Positions 34,740 through 43,390 of a stretch of DNA of 64,000 nucleotides are shown here, one piece after another. The stretch comes from Mycolicibacterium arenosum. Lineage in GTDB: Bacteria; Actinomycetota; Actinomycetes; Mycobacteriales; Mycobacteriaceae. Each line of letters opens with the position of its first letter. The stretch's first letter is position 1. The notes beneath the pieces are model-generated. The model was not told where the DNA came from, made no database searches, and saw nothing but the letters and a program-made list of their open reading frames with translations. The position numbers and the translations under genes were made by a program. Location: the NCBI RefSeq assembly GCF_024320865.1, contig NZ_JANDBD010000016.1, positions 62,001-126,000 of the forward strand, in the 5' to 3' direction.

Positions 34740-35093
34740 GTGGGAATCTTCGACAGGTTTCGAGGCCGCCGGTCAGGGCGCTCGTCGGGCCGTTCGGATC
34801 CCGCCGCCGATCTGGCCTACCTCCGTCAGTGGGTTGCCGAGCACGACGGCGTCGAGGCGTTCATCGAGCCGCAGACCACCGTCACCGAGGTAACCGTGGT
34901 GCTCGTCGCGGCCGACGGCGAGTGGACCCGTCGGAGGGCCGGCGGCGACGCGGGCGCACACCGGCTCAGCGACAAGCTCAAGATCCCGGTGTACGACGTC
35001 CAGAAGGTCGGTTACCCGCAGCGCATGCGCGACCACGACGCCCGCCGCCGCATCGAACGCGACCGCGAATTACGCCGCCAACTCGAGGACTAA
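34740..35093 (+). CDS. Conserved small protein of unknown function
   Basis: 117 residues from a GTG at 34740, with AAGGGAG about ten bases before it. The N-terminus is basic (FDRFRGRRSGRS), followed by a compact alpha/beta part (DLAYLRQWVAEHDGVEAFIEP, VTEVTVVLVAADGEWTRRR, KLKIPVYDVQKVGYPQRMRDHD) and a charged helical tail. I do not recognise a family; similar proteins may be labelled oxidoreductase without evidence. It is divergent from dlaT by 170 bases and ends just before the tnpB element. Confidence 0.75.
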   Translation: MGIFDRFRGRRSGRSSGRSDPAADLAYLRQWVAEHDGVEAFIEPQTTVTEVTVVLVAADGEWTRRRAGGDAGAHRLSDKLKIPVYDVQKVGYPQRMRDHDARRRIERDRELRRQLED

Positions 35094-35105
35094 AGCATGT
35101 TCGAC

Positions 35106-35122
35106 CAACTCGAGGCGAGTTG
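35106..35122. repeat. Short palindrome at the tnpB element 3' side
   Basis: CAACTCG-agg-CGAGTTG, perfect 7-base arms with a 3-base loop, flanked on both sides by TCGAC. CAACTCGAGG also occurs at the 3' end of the preceding gene, about 23 bases earlier. It could terminate that gene or mark the insertion point of the element. Confidence 0.5.
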
Positions 35123-35126
35123 TCGA

Positions 35127-35300
35127 CACCGCCCTTCTCGGGCGTCCGGTGGTTCAGGCCGCGGGTGCGGTCGTACCGTCGGTTCCCGCGTCATCCGAAC
35201 TGGTTTCACCAACACGGGGGTGTCGGCCAGTGCCGTCTCGTCGGCGGGCGTTGGTGGCCCGGCCTCCTGCTTGGGGGTCCGGGGGTCGAGGGAGGTCGTG
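35127..35300 (-). ncRNA. Candidate omega-RNA 3' scaffold of the TnpB element
   Basis: TnpB guide RNAs are transcribed from the 3' end of tnpB through the element's right end, finishing in a hairpin directly before the guide. Here, just after the tnpB stop, a hairpin at 35127-35151 pairs CGCCC with GGGCG around GAGAA, extended by CAC/GTG across a four-base bulge. The sequence past it (below 35127 on the minus strand) would be the guide. The upstream boundary given is arbitrary. Confidence 0.35.
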
Positions 35301-36581
35301 ATGGAGTCGGCCCCACCGGGCCAGATTCACCGCCGCATTCGTGTCGCGATCAGCGTTATGGCCGCATGCGCATGTAAACGTCCGATCGGCCAGTGTCATG
35401 TCGCTGCTGGTCGTCCCGCACTGCGGGCATAGTCGCGTGGAGGGATACCAGCGGTCGGCTTCGATCACTTGACCGTCGCGCCAGGCCTGCTTGTAGTGCA
35501 GCATCTCGGCGAACTCCGTCCAGCCGGCATCGGAGATCGCACGGGCCAACCGGCGATTGGTCACCATTGCCGCCACGTTCAAGTTCTCGATGACGAGCCG
35601 GTCGTGGGTCTTGACCAACTCGCCTGAGATCTGATGTAGGAAGTGGCGCCGAATGTCGGCGACGCGGCGGTGATGCCGTCCCAGTCGGGCGGCGGCCTTC
35701 TTGCGGTTACATGATCCTTTCTTCTTGCGAGACAACGACTTCGCCAACTGACGCTGCCGGGCGAGCCCGGCGACCAGGGCCTTCGGCGCATCGGTGATGC
35801 GGGCGACTTCGGTGCCGTCGACGGTCGCGGCCACCAGGAACGCCGACAGGCCGCGATCGACACCGACCCACCCGCCGGCATCATCCGAGCGCGGTTGGTG
35901 CTGCCGCGCGGGGTGCAGGTCGGCGGCCTCGACGTTCACCGAGCACCACCACCGGCCACCTCGGCGACTGATCGTGGCGAACAGGATTCTCGCCCGATCT
36001 TTAGCGAGCATGTGGCGGAGTCGTCGGGTGTCGTCGTGAACCGCGATCTGGCCGATGCCCGGCAGTGTGACAGAGCGGGGACGGTCACTGTCGCCCACCC
36101 GGATGGCCGGTTTCCGACCTGTGGAGTGCCTGTTGCGTAGCCGGAACGAGGCGATGCCGGCAGTCTTCTTCTTGAATCGGGGGAATCCGACCCGCCCGCC
36201 TTTGCGCTTGCCCGATCTTGAATCCGACCACGCCGTCAACCCTTTACCGAGATCGACGGCTGCCTCCTCGAACACCTGCTGGCACACCGTGCGTCGCCAG
36301 GCCAGCCCGGTCACCGCCACCTCGATACCACCGTATGCGTCGACGACGAATACTCGACCGGCGTCCGCGGTCTTCTTCCACGCATTGAACGTGTTGATCA
36401 AATCGAACCCGCTCCACGGCACCTCAACGCTCGGATCGGTGTTGCGTTCGTTCAGCGCGGCTTTCACGATGCGCAGGCATTGGTTGAACGCGAACCGCGA
36501 TGCGCCGGCATGTCGGGCCAGCATCTCGCGCTGCTCGACGGTCGGGTCGAGACAGAACCGGAACGTGGTGTGCCGCGCCAT
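35154..36581 (-). CDS. tnpB: TnpB RNA-guided nuclease of an IS605/IS607-type element, no TnpA
   Basis: 475 residues. An N-terminal OrfB helix-turn-helix region (FRFCLDPTVEQREMLARHAGASRFAFNQCL) and a beta-barrel/REC part lead to a RuvC-like nuclease. Catalytic residues are Asp242 (VGVDRG), Glu332 (VIENLNV) and Asp411/413 (ADRDTNAAVN). A zinc ribbon uses Cys385, Cys388, Cys404 and Cys406. The residues expected for cleavage are all present, so this is not an obviously inactivated TldR type. The tail after residue 430 is long and Arg/Pro-rich. No tnpA is found on either side, so it is a solo element, inserted between the dlaT-side small gene and ephD, which are close neighbours in M. tuberculosis. 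The ATG at 36581 follows GGGGGGTG. Confidence 0.93.
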   Translation of the reverse strand: MARHTTFRFCLDPTVEQREMLARHAGASRFAFNQCLRIVKAALNERNTDPSVEVPWSGFDLINTFNAWKKTADAGRVFVVDAYGGIEVAVTGLAWRRTVCQQVFEEAAVDLGKGLTAWSDSRSGKRKGGRVGFPRFKKKTAGIASFRLRNRHSTGRKPAIRVGDSDRPRSVTLPGIGQIAVHDDTRRLRHMLAKDRARILFATISRRGGRWWCSVNVEAADLHPARQHQPRSDDAGGWVGVDRGLSAFLVAATVDGTEVARITDAPKALVAGLARQRQLAKSLSRKKKGSCNRKKAAARLGRHHRRVADIRRHFLHQISGELVKTHDRLVIENLNVAAMVTNRRLARAISDAGWTEFAEMLHYKQAWRDGQVIEADRWYPSTRLCPQCGTTSSDMTLADRTFTCACGHNADRDTNAAVNLARWGRLHHDLPRPPDPQAGGRATNARRRDGTGRHPRVGETSSDDAGTDGTTAPAA

Positions 36582-36686
36582 CACCCCCCACAGTTTCAGA
36601 AGCCACAGACACAAATTGAACGGCGACCGCGGACTATTGACAGGCCCGGACTAGGGTTTCGACAGGTCCGATCGAGGGGAGCTCCG

Positions 36687-38468
36687 GTGACCGAGGCACA
36701 CATCGTGGAAAGTTCCCGACGCACGGTGGTCAGCGCGGACGGCACGCGCATCGCGGTCTACGAGGAGGGCGACCCGAGCGGCCCCGTCCTGGTTCTGGTG
36801 CACGGCTGGCCCGACTCGCACGTCGTCTGGGACGGCGTCGTCCCGCTGCTCGCCGATCGCTTCCGGATCATCCGCTACGACAACCGGGGCGTCGGCGGAT
36901 CAGCTGTGCCCAAGGACGTTTCGGCGTTCGCGATGGCACGGTTCGCCGACGACTTCGCCGCGGTGATCGACGCCGTCGCGCCCGGTGAGCGCGTCCACGT
37001 GCTGGCCCACGACTGGGGGTCGACGGGCATCTGGGAGTACCTCGCCAGGCCGGAGGCGACGGACCGGATCGCGTCGTTCACGTCGACCTCGGGGCCCAGT
37101 TCGGACCATCTGAACCGCTTCGTCATGACCGGCCTGGCCACCCCGTACCGGCCCGTGCGCTTCGCGCGTTCGGCGGCCACGATGGGTCGGCTGGCGTACA
37201 TGGGCGTTTTCGCGCTACCCGTGCTGCCGCCGCTGCTGGTTCGGCTGACGCTGCGCCGGACGCTGACCCGGATGCTCGAGCGCAGGGACGACATCCCCGC
37301 CGATCGCATTCACCACTCGCCGGACCAGATCACCGACGCGGTCAACAGCATGAAGGTGTATCGGGCCAACTTCGCGAAGTCGCTCACCAGCGCCCGGACC
37401 GACCACCACGTCGACGTGCCCGTGCAGATGATCGTCAACACCAGGGATCCGTTCGTCGGCCACCACGTCTACGACGAGGTACGCAACTGGGTGCCGCGGC
37501 TGTGGCGGCGCGACATCAGGGCGGGGCACTGGTCGCCGTTCTCGCACCCGCGGGTGCTCGCCGACGCGGTCACCGAACTCGTCGACCACCTCGAGGGGAA
37601 GCCGGCCAGCCGCACGCTGCTGCGCGCGCAGGTCGGCAGGCCGCGTGAGCGGTTCGGCGACACACTGGTGTCGGTCACCGGCGCGGGCAGCGGCATCGGT
37701 CGCGAGACGGCGCTGCTGTTCGCCCGACTCGGCGCCGAGGTGGTGGTCAGCGATCTCGACGAGGCGGGAGTTGAGAAGACCGCCGCGGATATCGCGGAGC
37801 GGGGTGGAACTGCGCACTCGTATGTGCTGGACGTGTCCGACGCGCAGGCCGTCGAGGAGTTCGCCGAGATGGTCTGCCGCGAGCACGGTGTGCCCGACGT
37901 CGTGGTGAACAACGCCGGCATCGGGCAGGCGGGCTCATTCCTCGACACCCCCGCCGAGGAGTGGGATCGGGTGCTCGACGTCAACCTCGGCGGCGTCGTG
38001 AACGGCTGCCGGTCGTTCGCCGGCCGGATGGTCGACCGCGGCCTCGGCGGCCACGTCGTCAACGTCTCGTCGATGGCCGCCTACTCGCCGCTGCAGGCCA
38101 TGAACGCCTACTGCACGTCGAAGGCGGCGGTCTACATGTTCTCCGACTGCCTGCGCGCCGAACTGGACGCGGCGGGCATCGGGCTGACGACGATCTGCCC
38201 CGGCGTCATCAACACCAACATCATCCACACCACCCGGTGGAACCCGCCCGAACACAAGGCGGGCGCCGTCGCGGCCAGGAGGAAGCAGGTCGCCACCGGG
38301 TTCAACGCGCGCAGCTACGGCCCGGAGAGGGTGGCCAAGGCGATCGTCGAGTCCGTCGTCAAGAACAAGGCCATCCGGCCCGTCGCACCGGAGGCCTACC
38401 TCCTGTACGGCACGTCGCGGGTGGCGCCGCAGATCATGCGCAGCGCCGCCCGGCAGAAGCTCATCTAG
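36687..38468 (+). CDS. ephD: EphD: epoxide hydrolase-like / short-chain dehydrogenase fusion
   Basis: 593 residues. The N-terminal alpha/beta hydrolase (about 1-300) has the oxyanion HGWP at 40-43 and Asp109 in the nucleophile elbow AHDWGS, as in epoxide hydrolases. The C-terminal SDR (about 325-593) has TGAGSGIG, NNAGIG and the YCTSK active site. In M. tuberculosis EphD (Rv2214c) takes part in oxygenated (keto) mycolate formation. The GTG at 36687 is preceded by GAGGGGAG. The 3' end overlaps the convergent pepB by four bases. Confidence 0.95.
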   Translation: MTEAHIVESSRRTVVSADGTRIAVYEEGDPSGPVLVLVHGWPDSHVVWDGVVPLLADRFRIIRYDNRGVGGSAVPKDVSAFAMARFADDFAAVIDAVAPGERVHVLAHDWGSTGIWEYLARPEATDRIASFTSTSGPSSDHLNRFVMTGLATPYRPVRFARSAATMGRLAYMGVFALPVLPPLLVRLTLRRTLTRMLERRDDIPADRIHHSPDQITDAVNSMKVYRANFAKSLTSARTDHHVDVPVQMIVNTRDPFVGHHVYDEVRNWVPRLWRRDIRAGHWSPFSHPRVLADAVTELVDHLEGKPASRTLLRAQVGRPRERFGDTLVSVTGAGSGIGRETALLFARLGAEVVVSDLDEAGVEKTAADIAERGGTAHSYVLDVSDAQAVEEFAEMVCREHGVPDVVVNNAGIGQAGSFLDTPAEEWDRVLDVNLGGVVNGCRSFAGRMVDRGLGGHVVNVSSMAAYSPLQAMNAYCTSKAAVYMFSDCLRAELDAAGIGLTTICPGVINTNIIHTTRWNPPEHKAGAVAARRKQVATGFNARSYGPERVAKAIVESVVKNKAIRPVAPEAYLLYGTSRVAPQIMRSAARQKLI

Positions 38469-39979
38469 CCGTTCGCGGCTACGTCCTCGAGGACCGCGAA
38501 CATCGTCCGCGTCGGCACGCCGGTGCCGCCCTTGCCGGTGTAACCCCACGGGCCGCCGGTGTTGTAGGCCGGGCCCGCGATGTCGACGTGCGCCCACTGC
38601 ACCCCGTCGGCGACGAACTCGCGCAGGTACACACCGGCGACGAGCATGCCCGCGAAGCGCGAGCCGCTGATGTTGGCGAGGTCGGCCACCGAGGACTTGA
38701 GGTCGTCCTTCAGTTCCTCGGGCAGCGGCATCGGCCACGCGTTCTCGCCGACCTCCTGCGACAGCCTCGCGACGCGATCGCGGAACTCGTCGCTACCCAT
38801 CACGCCGGGGGTGCGGGCGCCCAGCGCCACCGTCTGCGCACCGGTCAGCGTCGAGGTCTCGATGAGGTAGTCCGGCTCGTCCTCGCACGCGCGCACGATG
38901 GCGTCGGCGAGAATCAGCCTGCCCTCGGCGTCGGTGTTGAGCACCTCGACGGTGATCCCGCCGTACTGCGTCAGGACGTCACCCGGCCGCTGCGCGGTGG
39001 CCGACGGCATGTTCTCGGCCATCGGCACGGTGGCGATCACGTCGATCGGCAGCTTCTGCTTGGCGGCCAGCACCACGGTCGCGATCACCGCGGCCGCACC
39101 ACCCATGTCCGACGTCATGTGGTGCATACTCGCGGCCGGCTTGATCGAGATGCCGCCGGTGTCGAACGTGATGCCCTTGCCCACCAGTGCGACCGTCTTG
39201 GCCTTCCGGCCACCGCCCTTGTGGATCAGACGGACCAGCCGCGGCTGGCGTGACGAACCCTTGCCGACGCCGACGATGCCGCCGTAGCCCGCCTTCGCCA
39301 GCGCCTTCTCGTCGAGCACCTCGACCTGGAGGCCGGTTGCCTCGCCCAAAGCCCTTGCGCGCTTGGCGAACTCGTCGGGAAAGAGGTGGCTGGGCGGCGT
39401 GTTCACGAAATCGCGGGCGGTCGCCACCGCCGTCGCGATGTCCGCGGCCCGGATGGCGGCGGCCTTCGCGCCCTTGTCGGTCGCCAGCACGGTGATCTTG
39501 GCCAGTGCGGGATCCTTCGGGGCGGTCTTCGCGCTGCGGAACTCGCTGAACCGGTACGCGCCGAGGATCAGCCCCTCGACGGCCGCCTCGAGATCGAGCT
39601 CGCCGAGGGTCGTCACCACCGACTCGGTGCCCGACAGCGCGCGCGCCGCCACGCCGGAGACCTTTCTGATCAGCTCGGCCGGGTACTCGTCTCGGGCCTT
39701 GCCCAGCCCTACCGCGAGCACGCTGGACACCGGCAGCGACGGCACCAACACGCGTGTGGTCGCCTCGGCGCCGCCCTTGGCCCCGAGCGCCGCCAGCGCG
39801 ACCTCGATCTCGCCGACGGCCTCGGCGTCCAGGAACGGGTTGCCGACCACCTTCGGCGACGCGGCGTCGTCGTCGCCGCTGACGACGGGCACGACCAGCA
39901 CGGCGGAGCCGAGGCCCCGCTTGGGCAGCGTGGCGGTCACGGTGACGACGGGGGACTGGTAACCGGGTGCGGTGCTCAC
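38465..39979 (-). CDS. pepB: Leucyl aminopeptidase (M17)
   Basis: 504 residues of the M17 family, a hexameric cytosolic aminopeptidase with two metal ions. The signature NTDAEGRLILADA and metal-ligand segments VGKGITFDTGGISIKPA and MTSDMGGAAAV are intact. The N-terminal domain (about 1-170) is the less conserved macro-like part. Start GTG at 39979. Equivalent to Rv2213 and oriented towards ephD, as in M. tuberculosis. Confidence 0.95.
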   Translation of the reverse strand: MSTAPGYQSPVVTVTATLPKRGLGSAVLVVPVVSGDDDAASPKVVGNPFLDAEAVGEIEVALAALGAKGGAEATTRVLVPSLPVSSVLAVGLGKARDEYPAELIRKVSGVAARALSGTESVVTTLGELDLEAAVEGLILGAYRFSEFRSAKTAPKDPALAKITVLATDKGAKAAAIRAADIATAVATARDFVNTPPSHLFPDEFAKRARALGEATGLQVEVLDEKALAKAGYGGIVGVGKGSSRQPRLVRLIHKGGGRKAKTVALVGKGITFDTGGISIKPAASMHHMTSDMGGAAAVIATVVLAAKQKLPIDVIATVPMAENMPSATAQRPGDVLTQYGGITVEVLNTDAEGRLILADAIVRACEDEPDYLIETSTLTGAQTVALGARTPGVMGSDEFRDRVARLSQEVGENAWPMPLPEELKDDLKSSVADLANISGSRFAGMLVAGVYLREFVADGVQWAHVDIAGPAYNTGGPWGYTGKGGTGVPTRTMFAVLEDVAANG

Positions 39980-39997
39980 GACCGATAACCCTATCGC

Positions 39998-41080
39998 TCA
40001 GCGCGGATGCAGGTCGTACACCGGCACAGGTGCGTCGAAGCCCTTGAGCAACAACGGATCCTCCTGCACCGCGGACCAGTCGGCCGGATCGGCACAGACG
40101 TCGGAGGACGCCAGGATCTGTCCGGGCGCCGCGGCGGCGACCAGGCGCGCCGCCAGATTCACCGTGCTGCCGAAGTAGTCACCGCCGACGGCGAGCACCC
40201 GCCCGTAGCCGAGCCCGGCCCGGACCTGCAGTTCAGCAGTCCGCGCCCTGGGGTGTTCGACGAGGTCGACGGCGACCTGCACCAGCTGCTCCGGCGTCGC
40301 GCTCACCCACATGACCTCGTCGCCGATGAACTTCACCAGTCGGCCGCCGTCGGCGTGCACCACGTCGGTGACGGCACTGTTGAACCCGGCGATCAGGCGC
40401 GCGAACTCGTCGTGGGTGAGGCGCTCGGTCAATGTCGTGAAACCCGTCAGATCCGCGAAGCCGACGCCGCACAGCACGCTCGCCGACGTGTCGCGCACGA
40501 CACCCTCGAAGTAGGTGCGGGCGCTGATCGTGTGATGCCGGAACACCGCGTCGATCAGCTTCGTGAGGCGCGGGATGAACTCCGCGACGGTGCGGTACGC
40601 CCGCGCGCTGGTGAGCTCGTCGCGACTGTGCGAGATGTGGATGTCGGGCTGTCCCACACGCAACACCGTCGCCCCCGCTTCGGCGAGCCGCGACATCGTC
40701 GCGCCGAGCACACGCAACAGGTCGCGGGCGGGCTGCTCACCCACCACCGCCTTCAGCGCCACCCAGGACCCCAGTGCCTCGACGTCGGCCTCGCTGAACT
40801 CCGGTTGGCCGGAAGCGGCGACCGGGAGCCCGAGCAGCGCCCACACCTGGGCCAGTTCCTCGGCGGACACCCCGAGGCGCGCCGCCGCCGCGCGCAGGCT
40901 GTGGACCGGGCGGCCGGACCACTGCAGCACATCGCCGGCCAACCCGAAGAGGCGACCGCGCTGCTCCGCGGCCACCATCTCCTCGACCGTGAAGCCCAAC
41001 CCGACGAGGTAATCGATGAGCGCGGCCCGCCCCCGCGCGTCGGCGATGCCCGCGGCCTCCAGCGCATCGAAATCGACCAC
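39998..41080 (-). CDS. Class III adenylyl cyclase (Rv2212-like)
   Basis: About 360 residues. The C-terminal catalytic domain (about 190-350) has metal-binding aspartates in GFADLTGF and IGDEVMW, the substrate-selecting lysine in RLVKFIGD and the transition-state pair in VNLAARL. The N-terminal ~180 residues are an all-helical regulatory domain like that of Rv1264/Rv2212, whose cyclases respond to pH and, for Rv2212, fatty acids. The start is uncertain: a GTG at 41080 is preferred, because earlier in-frame codons overlap the divergent gcvT leader. It follows pepB by 18 bases on the same strand. Confidence 0.9.
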   Translation of the reverse strand: MVDFDALEAAGIADARGRAALIDYLVGLGFTVEEMVAAEQRGRLFGLAGDVLQWSGRPVHSLRAAAARLGVSAEELAQVWALLGLPVAASGQPEFSEADVEALGSWVALKAVVGEQPARDLLRVLGATMSRLAEAGATVLRVGQPDIHISHSRDELTSARAYRTVAEFIPRLTKLIDAVFRHHTISARTYFEGVVRDTSASVLCGVGFADLTGFTTLTERLTHDEFARLIAGFNSAVTDVVHADGGRLVKFIGDEVMWVSATPEQLVQVAVDLVEHPRARTAELQVRAGLGYGRVLAVGGDYFGSTVNLAARLVAAAAPGQILASSDVCADPADWSAVQEDPLLLKGFDAPVPVYDLHPR

Positions 41081-41126
41081 CCACCGGAGTCTGCCAGCGC
41101 CGCCGTGCCGATTAGTGTGGTTCGGC

Positions 41127-42224
41127 GTGACCGACAACCTGCTCCAGGGCCCATTGGAAGACCGCCACCGCGCGCTCGGGGCCAGCTTCGCCGCGTTCTC
41201 CGGGTGGTCGATGCCGGTGTCCTACGCGGGCACCGTCAGCGAGCACAACGCCACCCGCAACGCGGTCGGGCTGTTCGACGTCAGCCACCTGGGCAAGGCG
41301 CTGGTCCGCGGGCCGGGCGCCGCCGAGTACGTCAACGCGACGCTGACCAACGACCTGCGCCGCGTCGGCCCCGGAAAGGCGCAGTACACGTTGTGCTGCA
41401 ACGCTTCCGGAGGCGTGATCGACGACCTCATCGCCTACTACGTCTCCGACGACGAGATCTTCCTGGTGCCGAACGCCGCCAACACCCCGGCCGTGGTCGC
41501 GGCGCTGGCCGAAGCCGCCCCCGCCGGCCTCACCGTCACCGACGAGCACCGGTCCTTCGCGGTGCTCGCGGTGCAGGGCCCCAAGTCGGCCGACGTCGTC
41601 GGCGCCCTGGGCCTGCCGACCGACATGGACTACATGGGCTACGCCGACGCCGAGTTCAGCGGCGTACCGGTGCGGGTGTGCCGCACCGGATACACCGGCG
41701 AGCACGGCTACGAGCTCCTGCCCCCGTGGGACGAGGCCGGCGTCGTCTTCGACGCGCTCGCCGAGGCGGTGTCGGCTGCGGGAGGTGAACCCGCCGGACT
41801 GGGCGCGCGCGACACGTTGCGCACCGAGATGGGCTACCCGCTGCACGGACACGAACTCTCGCTGGACATCTCGCCGCTGCAGGCCCGCTGCGGGTGGGCG
41901 ATCGGCTGGAAGAAGGACGCCTTCTGGGGCCGGGACGCGTTGCTCGCGGAGAAGGCGGCCGGTCCGCGCCGGGTGCTGCGCGGCATCAAGGCGCTCGGCC
42001 GCGGGGTGCTGCGGGCGGACATGAACGTGCTCGACGGTGCCCGCGTCGTGGGTGTCACCACGTCGGGAACGTTCTCTCCAACACTGAAACTCGGCATCGC
42101 GCTGGCGCTCGTCGACACCGACGCCGGCATCCTCGACGGCCAGACCGTCGCCGTCGACGTGCGCGGTAAGGCGCTCGAATGCGAGGTCGTCGCTCCGCCG
42201 TTCGTGGACGCGCGGACCCGATAG
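41127..42224 (+). CDS. gcvT: Glycine cleavage system T protein
   Basis: 365 residues, the aminomethyltransferase that passes the methylene group from lipoylated H protein to tetrahydrofolate. Typical blocks are MPVSYAGTVSEHNATRNAVGLFDVSHLGK, DDLIAYYVSDDEIFLV, RTGYTGEHGYELL and LGARDTLRTEMGYPLHGHEL. The start GTG at 41127 fits the family N-terminus. No glycine riboswitch is present in the short divergent gap before it. Equivalent to Rv2211c. Confidence 0.95.
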   Translation: MTDNLLQGPLEDRHRALGASFAAFSGWSMPVSYAGTVSEHNATRNAVGLFDVSHLGKALVRGPGAAEYVNATLTNDLRRVGPGKAQYTLCCNASGGVIDDLIAYYVSDDEIFLVPNAANTPAVVAALAEAAPAGLTVTDEHRSFAVLAVQGPKSADVVGALGLPTDMDYMGYADAEFSGVPVRVCRTGYTGEHGYELLPPWDEAGVVFDALAEAVSAAGGEPAGLGARDTLRTEMGYPLHGHELSLDISPLQARCGWAIGWKKDAFWGRDALLAEKAAGPRRVLRGIKALGRGVLRADMNVLDGARVVGVTTSGTFSPTLKLGIALALVDTDAGILDGQTVAVDVRGKALECEVVAPPFVDARTR

Positions 42225-42276
42225 CGCGCGCTGGCGCGGGCGAAAATCCGCTAGTCACTGGTTATACAATCGGCGC

Positions 42277-43383
42277 ATGACCGAAGGCCCCCTCGAATTC
42301 ACGCTTGCCAGCAACACCGCACCGGCAAGTGACGAGGTAAGGGCTGACATTCTCGCCGATCCGGGCTTCGGCAGATACCACACCGACCACATGGTGTCGA
42401 TCGACTACACCGAGGGCCGCGGCTGGCACGACGCCGCCGTGCTGCCCTACGGGCCGATCACGCTGGACCCCTCGGCCATCGTCCTGCACTACGCGCAGGA
42501 GGTGTTCGAGGGGCTCAAGGCGTACCGCTGGGCCGACGGGTCGATCGTGTCGTTCCGGCCCGAGGCCAACGCCGCCCGGCTGCGCAGCTCGGCACACCGG
42601 CTGGCGATTCCCGAACTGCCCGAGGACGTGTTCATCGAGTCGCTGCGGCAGCTGATCGCGGTGGACGGCGACTGGGTGCCCGCCGCGGGTGGCGAGGCGT
42701 CGCTGTACCTGCGGCCGTTCATCTTCGCGACCGAGCCCGGCCTGGGCGTGCGCCCCGCCACGCAGTACCGCTACATGGTGATCGGCTCACCGGCGGGCGC
42801 CTACTTCAAGGGCGGCATCAAACCGGTGTCGGTGTGGCTGTCGACGGAGTACGTGCGGGCCAGCCCCGGCGGCACCGGTGCGGCGAAGTTCGGCGGCAAC
42901 TACGCGGCGTCGCTGCTGGCGCAGGCCGAAGCCGCCGAACACGGGTGCGACCAGGTCGTCTGGTTGGACGCCATCGAACGCCGCTACGTCGAGGAGATGG
43001 GCGGGATGAACCTGTTCTTCGTCTTCGGCAGCGGCGGGTCGGCGCGGCTGGTGACGCCGGAGCTGAGCGGCTCGCTGCTACCGGGCATCACGCGAAACTC
43101 GTTGCTGCAGTTGGCCACCGATGCCGGGTTCTCTGTCGAAGAGCGCAAGATCGACGTCGACGAGTGGCAGAAGAAGGCGGCGGCGGGCGAGATCACCGAG
43201 GTCTTCGCGTGCGGCACCGCCGCCGTCATCACGCCGGTGTCGCACGTGAAGTCCGGTGACGGCGAGTTCACCATCGCCGACGGTTCGCCCGGCGAGGTCA
43301 CGATGGCCCTGCGGGACACCCTCACCGGGATCCAGCGCGGCACCTTCGCCGACACCCACGACTGGATGACCCGGCTCGGATAG
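42277..43383 (+). CDS. ilvE: Branched-chain amino acid aminotransferase
   Basis: 368 residues, fold type IV PLP enzyme performing the last step of Ile, Leu and Val synthesis and the first of their breakdown. The PLP lysine is Lys204 in GTGAAKFGGNYA, the same number as in M. tuberculosis IlvE. Other motifs are HYAQEVFEGLKAYR, SLYLRPF and EEMGGMNLFFV. The ATG at 42277 lies 52 bases after gcvT, so co-transcription is possible. Confidence 0.96.
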   Translation: MTEGPLEFTLASNTAPASDEVRADILADPGFGRYHTDHMVSIDYTEGRGWHDAAVLPYGPITLDPSAIVLHYAQEVFEGLKAYRWADGSIVSFRPEANAARLRSSAHRLAIPELPEDVFIESLRQLIAVDGDWVPAAGGEASLYLRPFIFATEPGLGVRPATQYRYMVIGSPAGAYFKGGIKPVSVWLSTEYVRASPGGTGAAKFGGNYAASLLAQAEAAEHGCDQVVWLDAIERRYVEEMGGMNLFFVFGSGGSARLVTPELSGSLLPGITRNSLLQLATDAGFSVEERKIDVDEWQKKAAAGEITEVFACGTAAVITPVSHVKSGDGEFTIADGSPGEVTMALRDTLTGIQRGTFADTHDWMTRLG

Positions 43384-43390
43384 CCGCGGC

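Noticed and set aside
41081..41126. Glycine riboswitch ahead of gcvT
   Set aside because: The divergent gap is under 50 bases and lacks the aptamer core.
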